Positions 47,601 to 59,835 of a stretch of 64,000 nucleotides of DNA are shown here, piece by piece. The notes beneath the pieces are model-generated. The model had not been told where the DNA came from. It made no database searches and was given only the letters and a program-made list of their open reading frames with translations. The translations under genes were made by a program, and so were the position numbers. This DNA comes from Lingula anatina (Eukaryota; Brachiopoda; Lingulata; Lingulida; Lingulidae): assembly GCF_001039355.2 (NCBI RefSeq), contig NW_019773748.1, forward strand, positions 581,481-645,480, written 5' to 3'. Every line of letters begins with the position of its first letter. Positions within the stretch are counted from its first letter, which is position 1.

Positions 47601-50008
47601 TTTTGCCATTTTGGGCAGAGAATACTTGTACATGTAGAAATAATACGTACATGATATGAAAACATGTTAGGAAACCTGAAGGTGCAAAGTCTTGTTTAAT
47701 TTGCAGTCAATTTGTTTTGAAATATATGCTGCATCAACCTACAGTACTACAAAGAGCATCAGGGGAAAAGAATTCCCGCGAGGCTGTAAATCGTTGTCAT
47801 GTGCAATTTTTGCATGTTTGTAATCTGATATGCCCATGGCTAATTATTTTTGGGGGTTTTATAATGATGTTTTAGAGTCCTTAAAGGACCCCATGAAAAC
47901 CAGGAAGTAGTTCGCAACTAATAACTGAATGGCACCAAACCACAAGTGTTGTGCAATGCTTTATCTTTTTTTCTAATATTGCAAAAAAAAACAATTTTTT
48001 CTCTGAGGCCACGTTTTCACTCCCGTTCACCTCAAGCTAAAATTGACCACTCAGCTTCACGTCTTACACCACTACACATCGCTTCAGACACAAGCCTGTC
48101 TCTTCTGGAACCCTCTATTGTGTGGATGGAATCAGGGAAAGACAGATAAACAACTCATCTTCACTAAATAGAGACAAGTACATAAATTTGTAATAGATGT
48201 AAATGGTCAACAAAATTATAAATACGTCTGCATCTTGAACATCTGCATCTGAAACTTCTGTGCATCATAACAGTAAATACTTGGTACAATTAAATGTATA
48301 AATATAAATATATGGAAATGCATGAGCACACAATGTTCTAGTACCTTGCATTTTGAAGTGGTCATACTTTTTGGCAGTAAATGACATGGAAGGTGAGATT
48401 TAATGAATCTTGGTGGCTTTTCCTGACTTATTGTTTTGAGTCCAGGGTATGGAAATTCAAAATAACTGAATCTCTCTTCCATATTTCTATCCATGGCTTT
48501 AGACACATCCAGATCATTTTGTATGAGGTAAACCATTTCCTGCACCCATGTAGTACCTGTAAATATATTCATCAACATTTCATTTAAACTTAAAAATATA
48601 TTTTTTATGTGTAATGAGATTAATAAGATTAATAAACACATTTTATCACCTTATTCTTTACCAACAGAGGAGCAAACAAAAAAATGCACACATAAAAAAA
48701 TAAATTGAATATTCAATAAAAAAGGAACTCGAATAAAACTGAAGAATACACCTCATCTTAACTTTCTTGAACTACATCTTTACGAATATAAGAGTAAACT
48801 GATTTTGCAGAGTGTCAAAGATGTAACAGAGTAGAAAAATTCAAGTACATTGTGTACTTTGCAATGACCCTAATGCTATAGAAGTACAGATACTAGTATA
48901 TGTGTCATGCCAAAATAGGTACATCTGACAGGTGATTAACATAAATGAAAGCAGCAAATCTGAGAAAGTTCAGCAAAGTTTTATTTCATACAATCATGAA
49001 ATACTTTTAAATGGAACTAAAATAACTGTAATGAGGTAGTAAAAGTAACAAATGGGGGGAGGGGGGAGGCATGAGAAGAATTAAGATGTTACACACGCCA
49101 GACTACAAAAATTGTCATCATAATTATATCTTCATATCTCCCATATTTATGTTTTGAAGTTCAAACACTTATTTTGATGTTCCCTTTGAAATAATTTTGA
49201 ACTAAATGGAGTATTCAGTTTCTGCAGTTTTCAATAGAATACACATATGAGGTATACATGTACATGTTTTGGCAATATATATGTATTTGGACAGGACTAA
49301 TTATTACTGGGTATATTCTTTTACGTCTAATATTAAAACCTTAGCTGAATCACTAAACTATACGTTGTTCGAGTCTAGGGTCATAAGAAGAAGAAAAGTT
49401 TTATACCTGATTTAGGGGAAAGTAATAACCCATATGTCTGAATCTCTTACTTCAAAGTCATCAATATCTTGTAGTTCATTTTCCATAAAGTAAGGAAGAT
49501 AAACATCCTTGTAATAAATCAACTTGGCTTTCTTTCCAAGTTCAGGATCATGCACCCTTTTTATCCGATTTGATTCAAGAGGGTTTTCGTCTTGATTATC
49601 AGGGTCTGAACTGCCTGAATATTTATAAGTCAAATATACAGCAGCTCCCAATGTAACAGCACTTAGGCATGTAAACCTGATCAAACTTCCAATGCCCTTT
49701 TTCACTTTGTGAACTTTTGCCGTTTTTTCTGTGTTGTTTCCACACCGTTCATTTGTTGATTGATTACCACCTGAAGAAGAGCATTGTTTCCATCTAGAAC
49801 TCATCAAAATGTGTGTTTTTAACTTTAATTCTGTCTTTGTTCTGAATCTTCCAATTCGATGCTGATAACCAGGATATCCATATAGTTGATCATATTTACC
49901 GGCATGAAAATGAAGCAGACGAGTGGACACACTAAACGTTGTGTGCGCATTTTGCCTGCATATATAATTTGAGGCAGTATTAAGTATCCCAAATCTTCGA
50001 AAAGACAT
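44612..50008 (-). CDS. SULT-type sulfotransferase with N-terminal membrane anchor (frameshifted as assembled)
   Basis: Six coding exons read right to left: 50008-49407, 48556-48345, 47387-47261, 46997-46903, 46268-46085 (with a second copy at 45618-45435), 44733-44612. The sulfotransferase core is complete. The 5'-phosphosulfate loop TFPKSGTTW is split by intron 1. KSHLP carries the catalytic His, [16 protein letters not shown] is the 3'-phosphate region, [14 protein letters not shown] follows, and [14 protein letters not shown] is the C-terminal PAPS motif. Family members transfer sulfate from PAPS to small hydroxyl or amine acceptors. With one extra base removed from the C-run at 49415-49418, all phases agree and the protein is 446 aa (SULTs are usually about 295). 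The excess is N-terminal: a basic, Ser/Arg-rich mitochondrial-like leader and a hydrophobic helix ([20 protein letters not shown]). As given, translation stops just after TFP. An upstream Met at 50062 would add 18 residues. Confidence 0.78.
44999..45630. repeat. Tandem duplication, copy A (contains sulfotransferase exon 5 and a MITE)
   Basis: Nearly identical to 45632-46280: about four substitutions and one roughly 17-bp indel, seen by eye. It contains exon 5 copy 45435-45618 and a Harbinger-like MITE. It ends immediately before the N at 45631. Confidence 0.9.
45194..45392. mobile_element. MITE, PIF/Harbinger-like, copy 2
   Basis: Same family as 13261-13473: TAA then GGCTCTATTCCCATAG at the left, shared CCCCGCGGGG and GTAAGGGGGTAATTAAC internal blocks, and AAATGGGGTG at the right. 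It has lost about 17 bases near the right end compared with the copy at 45827. The right TAA is not preserved. Confidence 0.7.
45632..46280. repeat. Tandem duplication, copy B
   Basis: Second copy of 44999-45630, beginning one base after the N. It contains exon 5 copy 46085-46268, whose 184 bases look identical to copy A, and the longer version of the MITE. Confidence 0.9.
45827..46040. mobile_element. MITE, PIF/Harbinger-like, copy 3
   Basis: Full-length version of the copy at 45194, retaining the paired AGGTCGATTTAAAGTAGGTC segment near the right TIR. It begins with TAA and GGCTCTATTCC and ends CTATGGAAATGGGGT. Internal sequence differs from the copy at 13261 by only a handful of bases. 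Confidence 0.7.
46612..46848. mobile_element. MITE, PIF/Harbinger-like, TTA target duplication
   Basis: TTA at 46609-46611 and 46849-46851 flanks a 237-bp element. The left end TGGGCCCGTACACAATGAAT and the right end reading inward (TGGGACGTGTTCACAATGAA) continue as imperfect arms of about 65 bases. It is a different family from the 13261 group. It sits in the sulfotransferase intron between exons 4 and 5, about 55 bases from exon 4. Confidence 0.75.
47475..48116. mobile_element. Element with about 100-bp inverted arms
   Basis: The left arm starts AGAGGGTACCAGAAGAGACA and includes AGCTGGAGGTGAACG and CTCAGAGAAAAAA. The right arm reads inward AGAGGGTTCCAGAAGAGACA with AGCTTGAGGTGAACG and CTCAGAGAAAAAA. 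The right arm has an extra ~35 bases near its tip. About 640 bp, inside sulfotransferase intron 2. Target-site duplication not identified. Confidence 0.65.
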
Positions 50009-50062
50009 TTTGTATGAATGCAGGTTCTTGTGCAAAAGATGCAAGTCCTTAGAAGAGCACAA

Positions 50063-51224
50063 ATACAGCCGGTAAAAACAGCCAACGTTTGTTAAGATAT
50101 TCCTCAGTGGTGCACCAAAAATGCAGTTATCACTCGCAGCGTGCTTTCCATTTCCAATGGGCGAATCCTACCTCCTCTTTAGGGAGAGCTCTCTACAAGA
50201 TAAGCCATTTAAAAATGCAACAAGCGCCGACGGGAGCTCCTGGTGGGTCATCGAGCAGAAAGTGCATGGCAAAGGGAATTAACATTTCCGTTATCTAATA
50301 ATGTGATAGACACAAAAAATCCTGTCACAAGAGATTTATGCAGCAAGACATATAAATGTTTAAATTTATACTTTAGGCACCCTTCATTTTAGCATGGAAT
50401 TATATCCGATATAATTCCCTGATTTTAGGTACACAGCTTAACTATGCCAGCAATGCTGCATGCTTCAGACGCGCCCTTCAAACGTCACTAGAAATAACAA
50501 AAGCATACTGATCATGAAAATTTGTCTTGAGAAAAAGTTGAAAATTGGGGTAAATGCAGATGTAGTTTATCAATATGGAACGCCATTCCCTTTTTTTTTT
50601 TTGTCACATATCCAAAAAATTAATCTTAAACCATAATTAACAATAAAAATGTACATGTAGCAAAAACCCGGTATAAATGTTATATGTATTCTTAGACAAA
50701 AAAATCTACCAAACAAATAAGCTAGCAAATTTCCATCCAATTTTAATGATAGCAAGCATCAAACCAACATCAAAGACCCAATATAAGTTATTATATTGGA
50801 TCTTAGCATCAAATAAATATATAGATAAATATAATTAATCTTTTGGACCATTTTCACAGAAACAGTAGTTTTTCTCATATGATTCACGATTAGTACATTG
50901 AGCAAATACATCTATGTTCCCACTATTGACTCACTGCCTTACAATTCCTTAATCAATAATGTGTAGTATGCAGCTTCTACCCATCTGAGAGGTATTAAGA
51001 GGCATTCTCAGAGGTATTAAAAAATAATGACAGTTCCCTGAAGATGTCCTTGTGATAAGGACAAAACACTGGAATTTGTAAAATCTGGCAGATCTACGTG
51101 AGTGTCCAGCATTAGAGTTAATAATTTTGTTTTAGAATCGATATTTTCTTAATAAATAAGATTCTTCATTTGGGTCAATACATTGCATTTTTAACAATCA
51201 TAAAAAAGTAATCTCCATCTTTCA

Positions 51225-51293
<69 letters not shown>

Positions 51294-52323
51294 GATTTCA
51301 ATATTGATCACTGACGGTTTTAGGATAACATAACAAGGTGGGCACTGCTGTGCACATCCATACACATTTTTTGGCAAGCCATTTTTCACAAAAAGCTAAC
51401 TAGTTGTTTTAAATTAAGGTCAACACAGTTCTGTTCATCCATGGTTTGATGTTGTTGTGATTTTATACACTGGGCTGATGAAGATGGCTTGTGTTATTGT
51501 AGAGTTGTATAGCTTCAGCAAAGTCAAGATTAATCTCTTCTACTGCCACATTTTGTACAACAACAACTTGCTCCATCTTGTCCATAATCCTACAAAAGAG
51601 CAAAAAATATTAATAATAAAAATAATGGCTCTGCATGTAAGGATGCAAACTAATGTTAACACACATTTCAGTCTAACAACTAAAGTACAGTATATGAATA
51701 ACAATTATTTTTTATCCTGGCTTCATTTGGAAAAGTCATACTTTAATCCTGCAAAGCTTCTATTCAGAGCTTGAAAAGAATAAAGCCCCTTTAACAAAAG
51801 TTTGTCTAATGAGTACCTTAATTATGCCATTATTTTCTTTTTAGACCCTTAGATCCTTGCAAGATCCAAGCAATGGCATCTCTCAGCTTCATAAGGATGA
51901 CTACGTATATCGCAATAAGACCCAATGCTCAAAACACTGCACTAGTTTTTTAAAAGTGAAAATGATGTGCCATTTCTGATTCTGTGCATTAATGTATATT
52001 GTAAATGTAAGGAAGGCAGATGCCATTTTACATTTTATGGGAAAGTTTTAGGATTAAATCATTTAATCAACAACAGGTATAAAACATCCTATCAAAATGC
52101 AGAATAGGCCAAACAATGATTCTTGAATATGTAGGAGAATAATATTTCTCTCTAGGAAAATTTAGTTTTGATGTAAAATACAGGATATACAATGTAGGTT
52201 ACCTTTAAAAGGCTTAATCATGACAGCAACATCTTTCAAATTCTTAAAAATCATAAAAATTCCTCTTAGTTTTACCTTTGACAATGCTAACTTTCGACTA
52301 AAATGTTGAAAGGGTACCAACCA
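50063..52323. other. Intergenic, AT-rich; sulfotransferase promoter side
   Basis: Nothing coding is supported. The sulfotransferase promoter is expected within the first few hundred bases. A (CT)n(TA)n compound repeat lies at 51225-51288. Confidence 0.5.
51225..51288. repeat. Compound (CT)n(TA)n microsatellite
   Basis: About 13 CT units pass directly into about 19 TA units. Confidence 0.9.
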
Positions 52324-52701
52324 TTAAATATAGACTTTTCTTTTCTGCTCGCCCCTATCTTCTTTTCGTTTGGTTAAATAGGTACTCAGTTTCACACCTC
52401 CAAATATAAGGAAATGAGCAGCTGTAACCAGCAACATGACAGTCAGATAAAAGCTCTCATTTCCCTTCCCCTGGTACCAACCACCGCGTTTATAAGTACG
52501 CACTGAAATGGCCTGATGTTGAGGTCCGTTTGCAGCAATTCGTCTCTCAACTCTCAGCCTTAATGTCCCTAAATTTCGGACGTTCGAGCCTTGCAACAAC
52601 CTAAATAGACTTGGTCTTCCACTGCCAGTGCCGGCAGAAGCAACAGTGTTGACAGTCCTAATAATGTTCATATCTGAGGTAATCGTTCTATCTATATGCA
52701 C
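52324..52701 (-). CDS. Small one-helix membrane protein, possibly mitochondrial; unrecognised
   Basis: A single open frame of 125 codons, with an alternative start at Met11. The N-terminal two thirds are rich in Arg, Ser, Thr and Ala with almost no acidic residues after residue 12 (MNIIRTVNTVASAG, LRLRVERRIA). This resembles a mitochondrial presequence. A TYKRGGWYQG segment follows, then one hydrophobic helix (FYLTVMLLVTAAHFLIFGGV), then a highly charged tail (TKRKEDRGEQKRK) ending KVYI. This layout is common for small inner-membrane or respiratory assembly proteins, but I do not recognise the family. No introns are needed. The composition is non-random, which supports a real gene, but there is no homology evidence. 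It lies head-to-tail behind the sulfotransferase gene on the same strand. Confidence 0.5.
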   Translation of the reverse strand: MHIDRTITSDMNIIRTVNTVASAGTGSGRPSLFRLLQGSNVRNLGTLRLRVERRIAANGPQHQAISVRTYKRGGWYQGKGNESFYLTVMLLVTAAHFLIFGGVKLSTYLTKRKEDRGEQKRKVYI

Positions 52702-55700
52702 TGACTAAATACTGATTTTCCTGCTGGACCTTTTCTTCGTGCTTATCAGCTTTCCGGACGTTGGCTAGCCTGTACGTGACCATTTTCTTCGACCTACGTC
52801 CTTGCTTTCCAATGTTGCACGTTCGGCACGTTCAGTCACTTCTCGTATCCTCATATTCTATGTATTCGAAATCACAGTTACGAAAATGAGGTCAGTACAT
52901 GGAGAACAACGACAAATGTTTCTTTCGGGTCACAACTAACACAATACGCTTGAGGTTCTGCAGATTTTTTCCTTTGAATCGGATAAACATAGCTGTGATA
53001 GCACATTTATTACCTTGCAGTATGTTACACATTTATCTTGGTATTTTTTTTATTTCTTTGTCACGTTTAGGGTCGATTTTCCATGTTCTACCAACGTCTA
53101 TATTTTTCAGTCCCCGGGGAGGGGGGTTCAAGCAGAGGAGGGGGGGGGGGGCACCTGATTGAACCTATCAAAGCCTCGATTTCCCTGAGCAAAGTCTTAG
53201 CCTACTGTCAGCAGATGATATATATGTTATTTAAATATTAACTTCAGTTAATTCTTATCTATATATCCATTGATAAATGAAGATCTGCTTTATTTCAACG
53301 CAACAAAGCATTGTCCATTCCCATTAAATTTTATGAAGGATTTTCTCGATTGTAGCAAAGCATCCGAGGATGTTAATGTTTATTTGCGCTAACGACTGGA
53401 TTATAATACCTAAATTAAGGCAACTAAAGACATTATCCACGTGCAGCGAGTCTAGGATTACAAGAAATATTAATTTCGAACAAGGTAGGCCTATGCATTT
53501 TGGTCGATGAATAGATACAGAGACGAATGCCCGATCATCTGGTTTAGGGTAATCCTCTTCGCATCAGCTGGCCTACTTGTCATTGATTTGATGGGCGTAT
53601 TCTCGATCACATTCGGTAGTAAAATGTTGCGTCATTTGAACAATATAAGTTCTATCCAGCTCCGTTATTTCAGAATCATTCGGATTCATCTGCAACACCC
53701 ACGGAATAGCTTCAGCACGACATTGCGCAACAATGCCGCTCATCTTTGTGTGTGATCTCTTGACTTTAAAGCTGCTTTGGTATTTGACAGATTTAGGAGA
53801 AACCATAAGAAGATGGTATAATGTATGAATTGTATAGCCTACCGGCAAATTACTATGCAGCTAATTGAGGCGCGATCTGTCCTATTAGGAAAGATGTCAA
53901 CACGGTCTTAGCGCTGGGATATGCAGCACCCCACTGTTAGCAATCAGTATACCTCTAATACTAAATCAAGCCGACGCTGTCTGAAGCCCTGTTAAGTCCT
54001 TCACACTGGAAAAAAAATCCGTAATCTTGAAAATCTGGCAGCAGTAAAGATTTACTGTTTTCGCCAATATGGCTCGTGGCTGAAGTTTGGAAATTCTCTT
54101 CCTCTTCAATAACATTTCCAAAGATATTCTACAAAAGCAATTTGTAAAATTAAGAAACTTGGTCTCTGAGTATTGGCCACGTTTCTGAAACGAAAAGCAC
54201 AAGATATTTATGCATATGATAAGGCTACAATTCATTATGCTGTTCATAACGTTCCATTTTCATGTATGACCCCACAGATGATTACACACGGTCTAATTTT
54301 TTTCTTTGTTGGTAAAATGTATATAAGAGTGGAGTGCAAGTGGATGTTCATGATATAACAGTTTCAAAATGACGGCAAAAAAACATGATAGATCATGATA
54401 ATAATCATGATATTTATGGGGACCAAAAGAGTGAACAAGCTATAATAAAATCGACGTTGACTTGCACACAGCAAATGTGTTTTCATACCAAAATAGCAAA
54501 ATAGTCTTGAAACTTGGACAACTTGCTACCTAAAGTCTATCTAAGAACAGCATAGAGTCATAAATGACACAAAAAAATCTAAAATGTGCTTGAAAAGAAG
54601 ATTCGTGTAATAAGATACCATTACAAGATGGGTCATTACCAACAGTTATGCTCATACTAATTTCAGCCGACGTTGATAGCTTAAGATCATCTGTCATCTT
54701 GACAATTATTAGATGCAGTGAAAAGAGATCACATGCATTTAATATACTTCCATCTATCTGAGATACGCGTATTTGACATACCCCCCCCCCCCCCCTCTCC
54801 TTCATGCTCACCCTCTTTCTGCCATTCTTCCAAAACTGCCTCTCACCACAGTGGAATACGTCTGATTTGTATTCATTCGAACCTCCATTGCAGGTGCTTT
54901 GTTGTGCCGACATTCCTAATGCGCGCGGTCATTAAATTAATGATTTTAACACTATGTTACACAACACTATCTTCAAAGTCTCTATGGGTGTTATACTAGC
55001 TCACCTGACAAGGGCGTGTCATACAAGAATTAGTGCCTCTGTTCAATGTCTGTTGAGCGGATTTCTTACTGGCACTTTCTCAGGTTTTGACGGTCAAATA
55101 ACTTCTTTAGAATTCGGCATTTTTGTCAGCGCTGTTTGTGCATGGGATATACAGTGTATCCAACCATGAGGTAAAACTTATTTTATAAAGTGGGGAATAA
55201 TGATGTTACGTGTGTGACCAGGCATAAAACCTTTGAGTGACTGGTCGTGTTATAAATTTTAGAAAAATTATTTATTACTACTACTACCACTACTATGGCA
55301 TGGGTATATAAATGTTCATGAATATCATCATTTATGGTTTAGAGTTTTACCTTCAAAAAGAAATAATATGAGGTTCTTATTTAAGTGCAAATTCTGTTAA
55401 TTTTGGAGAACAAAGACAAGGTATGATATGGAAGGCCCTCGTGGGTACAGTTTGTGGAGTCATTTACAGGTGTTACCTTTCGACCTTTGCACTGTTTTAA
55501 TACAGTTAAAGTCAGATTTCATCCTGGGTTCGGATGAGACAATTGTCAAACGTATTTGTTCTAGACAATTACATACATTTGGCGTATGGTACAGGGTATC
55601 ACTGCGCGCGCAAGCATACTTCTTTGTCACTTGTTTGTCCGTTTTAGGTATATTTCATTTTAATTATTTTGATAATGAGTTGCGCTAAATTTGTTTCCCG

Positions 55701-56095
55701 TGGCAATGCTCTTCCTTGACTGTTGACAAGTCTATGATTACATTCGAACTACAATGGCTCACACGCGCCCTGCATGATCAAATTATTTACGCCAAGACTT
55801 TGAAAGTCGACTGAACTCTATAGATTACGTAGTAGCTTGTATTCGAATAGCAGTGCGCCAACGGCGATAGGAAAACAATGAAATGAAACTTATGGTAGTT
55901 CACCATTCCACCCCCTCTCTCTTTGGGTATGTGTATGCGTGTAAGACAAATAAAATAAGATTGAATAATGCAACCAATAGAAGAAAAAAGTAGTGGTTAT
56001 CCAATAGCAAGTCGAAGGCGGCGAAAGATGTCAATCATTTTACATCCCAATACCAGTACAGTTACACTTCACAATTCCGTTATTCATAACCAACA
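52702..56095. other. Long intergenic stretch, no gene seen
   Basis: Several open frames of 60-130 codons occur on both strands, but none shows family motifs, plausible composition or splice context. G-run (about 53115-53152) and C-run (54780-54796) tracts are present. It may contain regulatory DNA for the neighbouring bHLH gene. Confidence 0.45.
54780..54796. repeat. Poly-C run
   Basis: Seventeen consecutive C bases (after ATA and before TCTCC). Confidence 0.85.
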
Positions 56096-58336
56096 TTTAT
56101 TGATATAACATGGATGTGAATATTTACATTAAATGTATAAAAATAGTCTAAAACACTATAAACTATGATATAAACTTGAACTAAAACAATGGCAAACCTG
56201 GATGTTAACTGATTTGTTAACGGTAAAACTTTTCTCTTATTTACAAAACGAACTATTTTGGTTCTAATAGGTAGCCTATTTGATACACTTTATTGTTAGT
56301 ATATATTATAGTTCAGCGACACTGTAATATATGATCAAGTTCTATCTAAAACATAATATATGCTGTAACAATAGCACTGGCAACGTATCTCTTACACAAT
56401 AAGAAATATGACACCATTGACCTAAAGGCATTAACTGTTATAGAATGCATAAATATCATTACACTTTTGGTATAAGATGAAAATGGCTAAAAGTAAACAA
56501 CGATCATTTCAGTTATACCAATAAAAGAAATAAAAATTAATTGGCAATAAAAATGTCAAAATGTAATCATTCGAGATCTTTTTTCAGATAATGTTGGTTA
56601 TACTAATTTGTATATACTTGCATTCTAAAAAAATGAGTATTCTTCATATACAAAAGAGTGCATATGCGCTTAAATAAGAAATACCGTTGTACTTAGTATA
56701 TCATTATCAAAATCCATTAAAAATTGTCAATACATTTGTCATTAAATCATGACATACGATATGGTTGTAAAACTTGTAAACGTACAAAAGGCTTCACGCC
56801 AATTTTCTGGTATATCATTATAAAACATTATAAATATTAAATATATTAAACCATACGTTGCAATATCGATTAACCCTGTAAACCTTGACTCATAAAACAA
56901 TTTGAGCCCTGATTCACACATATTGTATAAAAGAGATAATTGACTTGTAAAACACTTTTTGAAAATGGTTTCTTTCCTCAGTTGTAAAAACTGATGTATG
57001 TATAAAGTCATTAACAAACTACAAAAATCGAGATCTTCTGTTCATAACAAAAGTGAAATGTTTCACAGCCAGAAACCGAAACAAAATCCCCCTTGTTAAG
57101 GGTCATTTTAAGGCTATGACCAGGTCAGTTTCTATAGTTTTCTATAAGTGGAGAGGAGACAGGTGAAACTTTTCCAAAACTGCGTGTCTCTTTGGTCAGT
57201 TGGCTACGGGGTATATCTTTACAGACACAAAGGTAAGAAAAACTTATATTCCTGGTGTTTGAAAATGGAACGCCTAAATAAAATGCGTTTCATATAAATA
57301 ACCAGAGCACCCTAGGGCAACGACAAAGTCACGTTTAATTAAACTGAAAGGGAAATCCAGCACATAATTTGAATTTTCTGTCTCCTCCCCTTACCGCGCC
57401 AAATCCCGCCTTTTCCTCTGTATTGCCAAGCAGGTGACCCGGCAAATATCAAGTGACATGGCCACCATCTGCCGTTATTTTAACTCGCGAGACGATGCAC
57501 TGTCAACAGAAACTGTACTTTAACAGGTGTCGGCGGGTTAAGTAGACAGCATTTGGTGGCATAATTACTATGCAAACATAATCTTAAGTTGAAATTAAAA
57601 ATACTTTCAACTAAAAATTTCTTAACAAAATGAATGTTGATCACGATTGACTTCATTTTCCATCTTACATGGAGACCTTAAAGTTGCACATGATGGTTAT
57701 TTCGATTTCGGACTTAGCAAAACACTCAACAGGTCTTGTAACGGACCACTGAAAATTCTAATTCATATTGTGAATAATGAGATCACTTCCTATGGAGCAC
57801 TGAACATATCATAACATATCATACCATCATTCTTTGTCCACAGATAACCAGCTAAAATAAATTTTATCATCGCACTTTTATCCGTTATACACAAAAAAGG
57901 AAAAAAATACATATCAACGTATCCCGACAGATACGATAATCAATGTTTAAGTCAGGTTGGAAGCTTATCTATGTTATCTGCTGGGGATCTGCATAAAAAT
58001 ATACACGCAGGGCCAAGCGATTTAAGTACAAAATTCTGCTTCAACAAGGGATTACATCATGATTCAACATGGTACGTTACGGGAAGACATTGTTGCTGAG
58101 AGCCACGGGTTAAATAACCGTGTCACAAAAACCGACTTGTCATCTTTCTCATAGGACAGGTGAAACCCAGTAACGGGACCGTGCCGCAATCACCCTCATG
58201 TCACCTCCAGGCTTGGGAAAAATTGGTTCAACATATCAGTCGTGGGGATGATGGTGACGGCTATTTGTGCCGCCGCTGGTGTTGTATCTGTCTGTCTGGA
58301 TTTTCTCTCAATATGACCACCAAATCTGTGCAATAA
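56096..58336 (-). other. Probable non-coding 3' exon (3'UTR) of the Achaete-scute gene
   Basis: Inferred, not proven. An acceptor (TTTTTTTGTATCTTTGCAG, minus strand) lies just right of 58336. The minus strand carries AATAAA hexamers at 56294-56289 and 56101-56096. The interval has no supported open frame. The left end is the further of those two signals and is a guess. Confidence 0.35.
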
Positions 58337-59834
58337 CTGCAAAGATACAAAAAAATTCAATACAATTTAATGATTTGTGATTTCATCGAGACTTTCAATG
58401 TTTTACCTTACGATTAGCCTTTCTGTAACGATGTCTTTAACATTTTTAAAAAATGAAAATTATAGATTAAAGGGCAGTTAAACACCTGCAATAAATAATT
58501 CTACTGACTTTATTTATCGACGTAGAAAAACATCAAACAATTTCAACGGTTGCCTGCATAAGCCCATTTTGTGTGAAACTTAATCAGCGGCACGGGCTGA
58601 AACCTTTTTATGTCCACAGAGGCGCGCGCCAAAATTGTCTGTGACGGTGAAATATTACACTACCTGCGCGTAACGTGCTTTTTAAAGAAGTCAGATTTCT
58701 TTAACAATTACTAAAATGTGGCAAGTAGACTGTGGGACAATGAAAGTTGTGCAGAAAGACAACTACCGCCAAGATATCTGGCGCCGGTTTTCCAAATAAG
58801 GGTATGAACACAAATTATTCGGGATACTTAATTGCATCGCTATGACAACGAGGCAGGTGAAACTTGTGCAAGGTAATTACGATTTCCCCTGTTGGAGGAG
58901 GGAATTTACATACGTGCATTAATTGGCTGAAACCAACGTGATATCGGCGCAAGGAGAAGATGCTTCTTCTCAGATAGCACGGGGAAACGAATGCTCAAGG
59001 GTGTCTGACAAAATAACAATTACGCATCCCAATGCATTTTCATATTACGTTCTTGTACTTGATATAAAATACATTGCCGGATTATAAAAAAATGAGGCAT
59101 TTCTAAAATCGATTTTTTTACCCGAGTAATATTTTGAGACAGATAATGGAAAAGTAGGCTACAAAAGAAATGTATTCGCGCTCACGTTTGATGGGCTTTG
59201 CGCGTGCCGTTAGGACAAGCTTTTCAACTTGCCATTCTAAAAGAAAAATAAAAAACGATTTAGACAAGAGGCTACTAAAGAGTGAAAGCCTTAGAGACCG
59301 TCATATTAAAATCCCAACTTTCAAAAATGTCGATTTAAATTAATTTTTATGGTAATTTGAAATGCAAAATAAAAAAAGTTTTGTTACAAAAGAATAAAGC
59401 ACATTTTTTTCTACATAAACGACTACCGCAAGAATTATCAATATATTATCATTAAAGTGAACAGAATGCTGCATTGTAAACAAACATTTTTTGTTTGTTT
59501 CTATTTAATTTGAATTTATAAAGTTGTGTAATCCATACCTCTGAAGCTAGCGAGCTTTTGCATTAGAATGATTATCATGACAATTTTATGTTTAACGAAG
59601 AAGCGGAGCACTGGTTATATCATTAATAAAAACACATATTCATGAGGGTCGTCACTATATACATGTACGTTCAAAAATTAATATCATGCACATTAAAAAC
59701 TACTGATCACCATCAAAATTCAAATCAAAATTAAATATGAATAAATATCTGAAAAACTTAGCCATTGGTTTTAACGATTATCGCGGATACAAACTATTAC
59801 ATCCAAAGACTTAAAAGAAAATATAAATTTGTAC
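58337..59834 (-). other. Probable intron in the 3'UTR of the Achaete-scute gene
   Basis: On the minus strand the stop codon TAA is followed by G and then GTACAA, a plausible donor one base after the stop. A good acceptor with a polypyrimidine tract occurs about 1.5 kb downstream. Vertebrate ASCL1 likewise has its whole coding region in exon 1 and a 3'UTR intron. Confidence 0.4.
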
Positions 59835-59835
59835 C

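Noticed and set aside
47461-48149. Two short open frames with related peptides ([18 protein letters not shown] and [18 protein letters not shown])
   Set aside because: The similarity is explained by the inverted arms of the element at 47475-48116. Not evidence of a protein family.
50089-50298. Plus-strand open frame divergent from the sulfotransferase gene
   Set aside because: It lies where the sulfotransferase promoter/5'UTR should be and shows no motif or splice context.
54530-54913. 127-codon minus-strand frame
   Set aside because: Crosses the poly-C run, which is translated as a Gly-rich stretch. Random composition otherwise.
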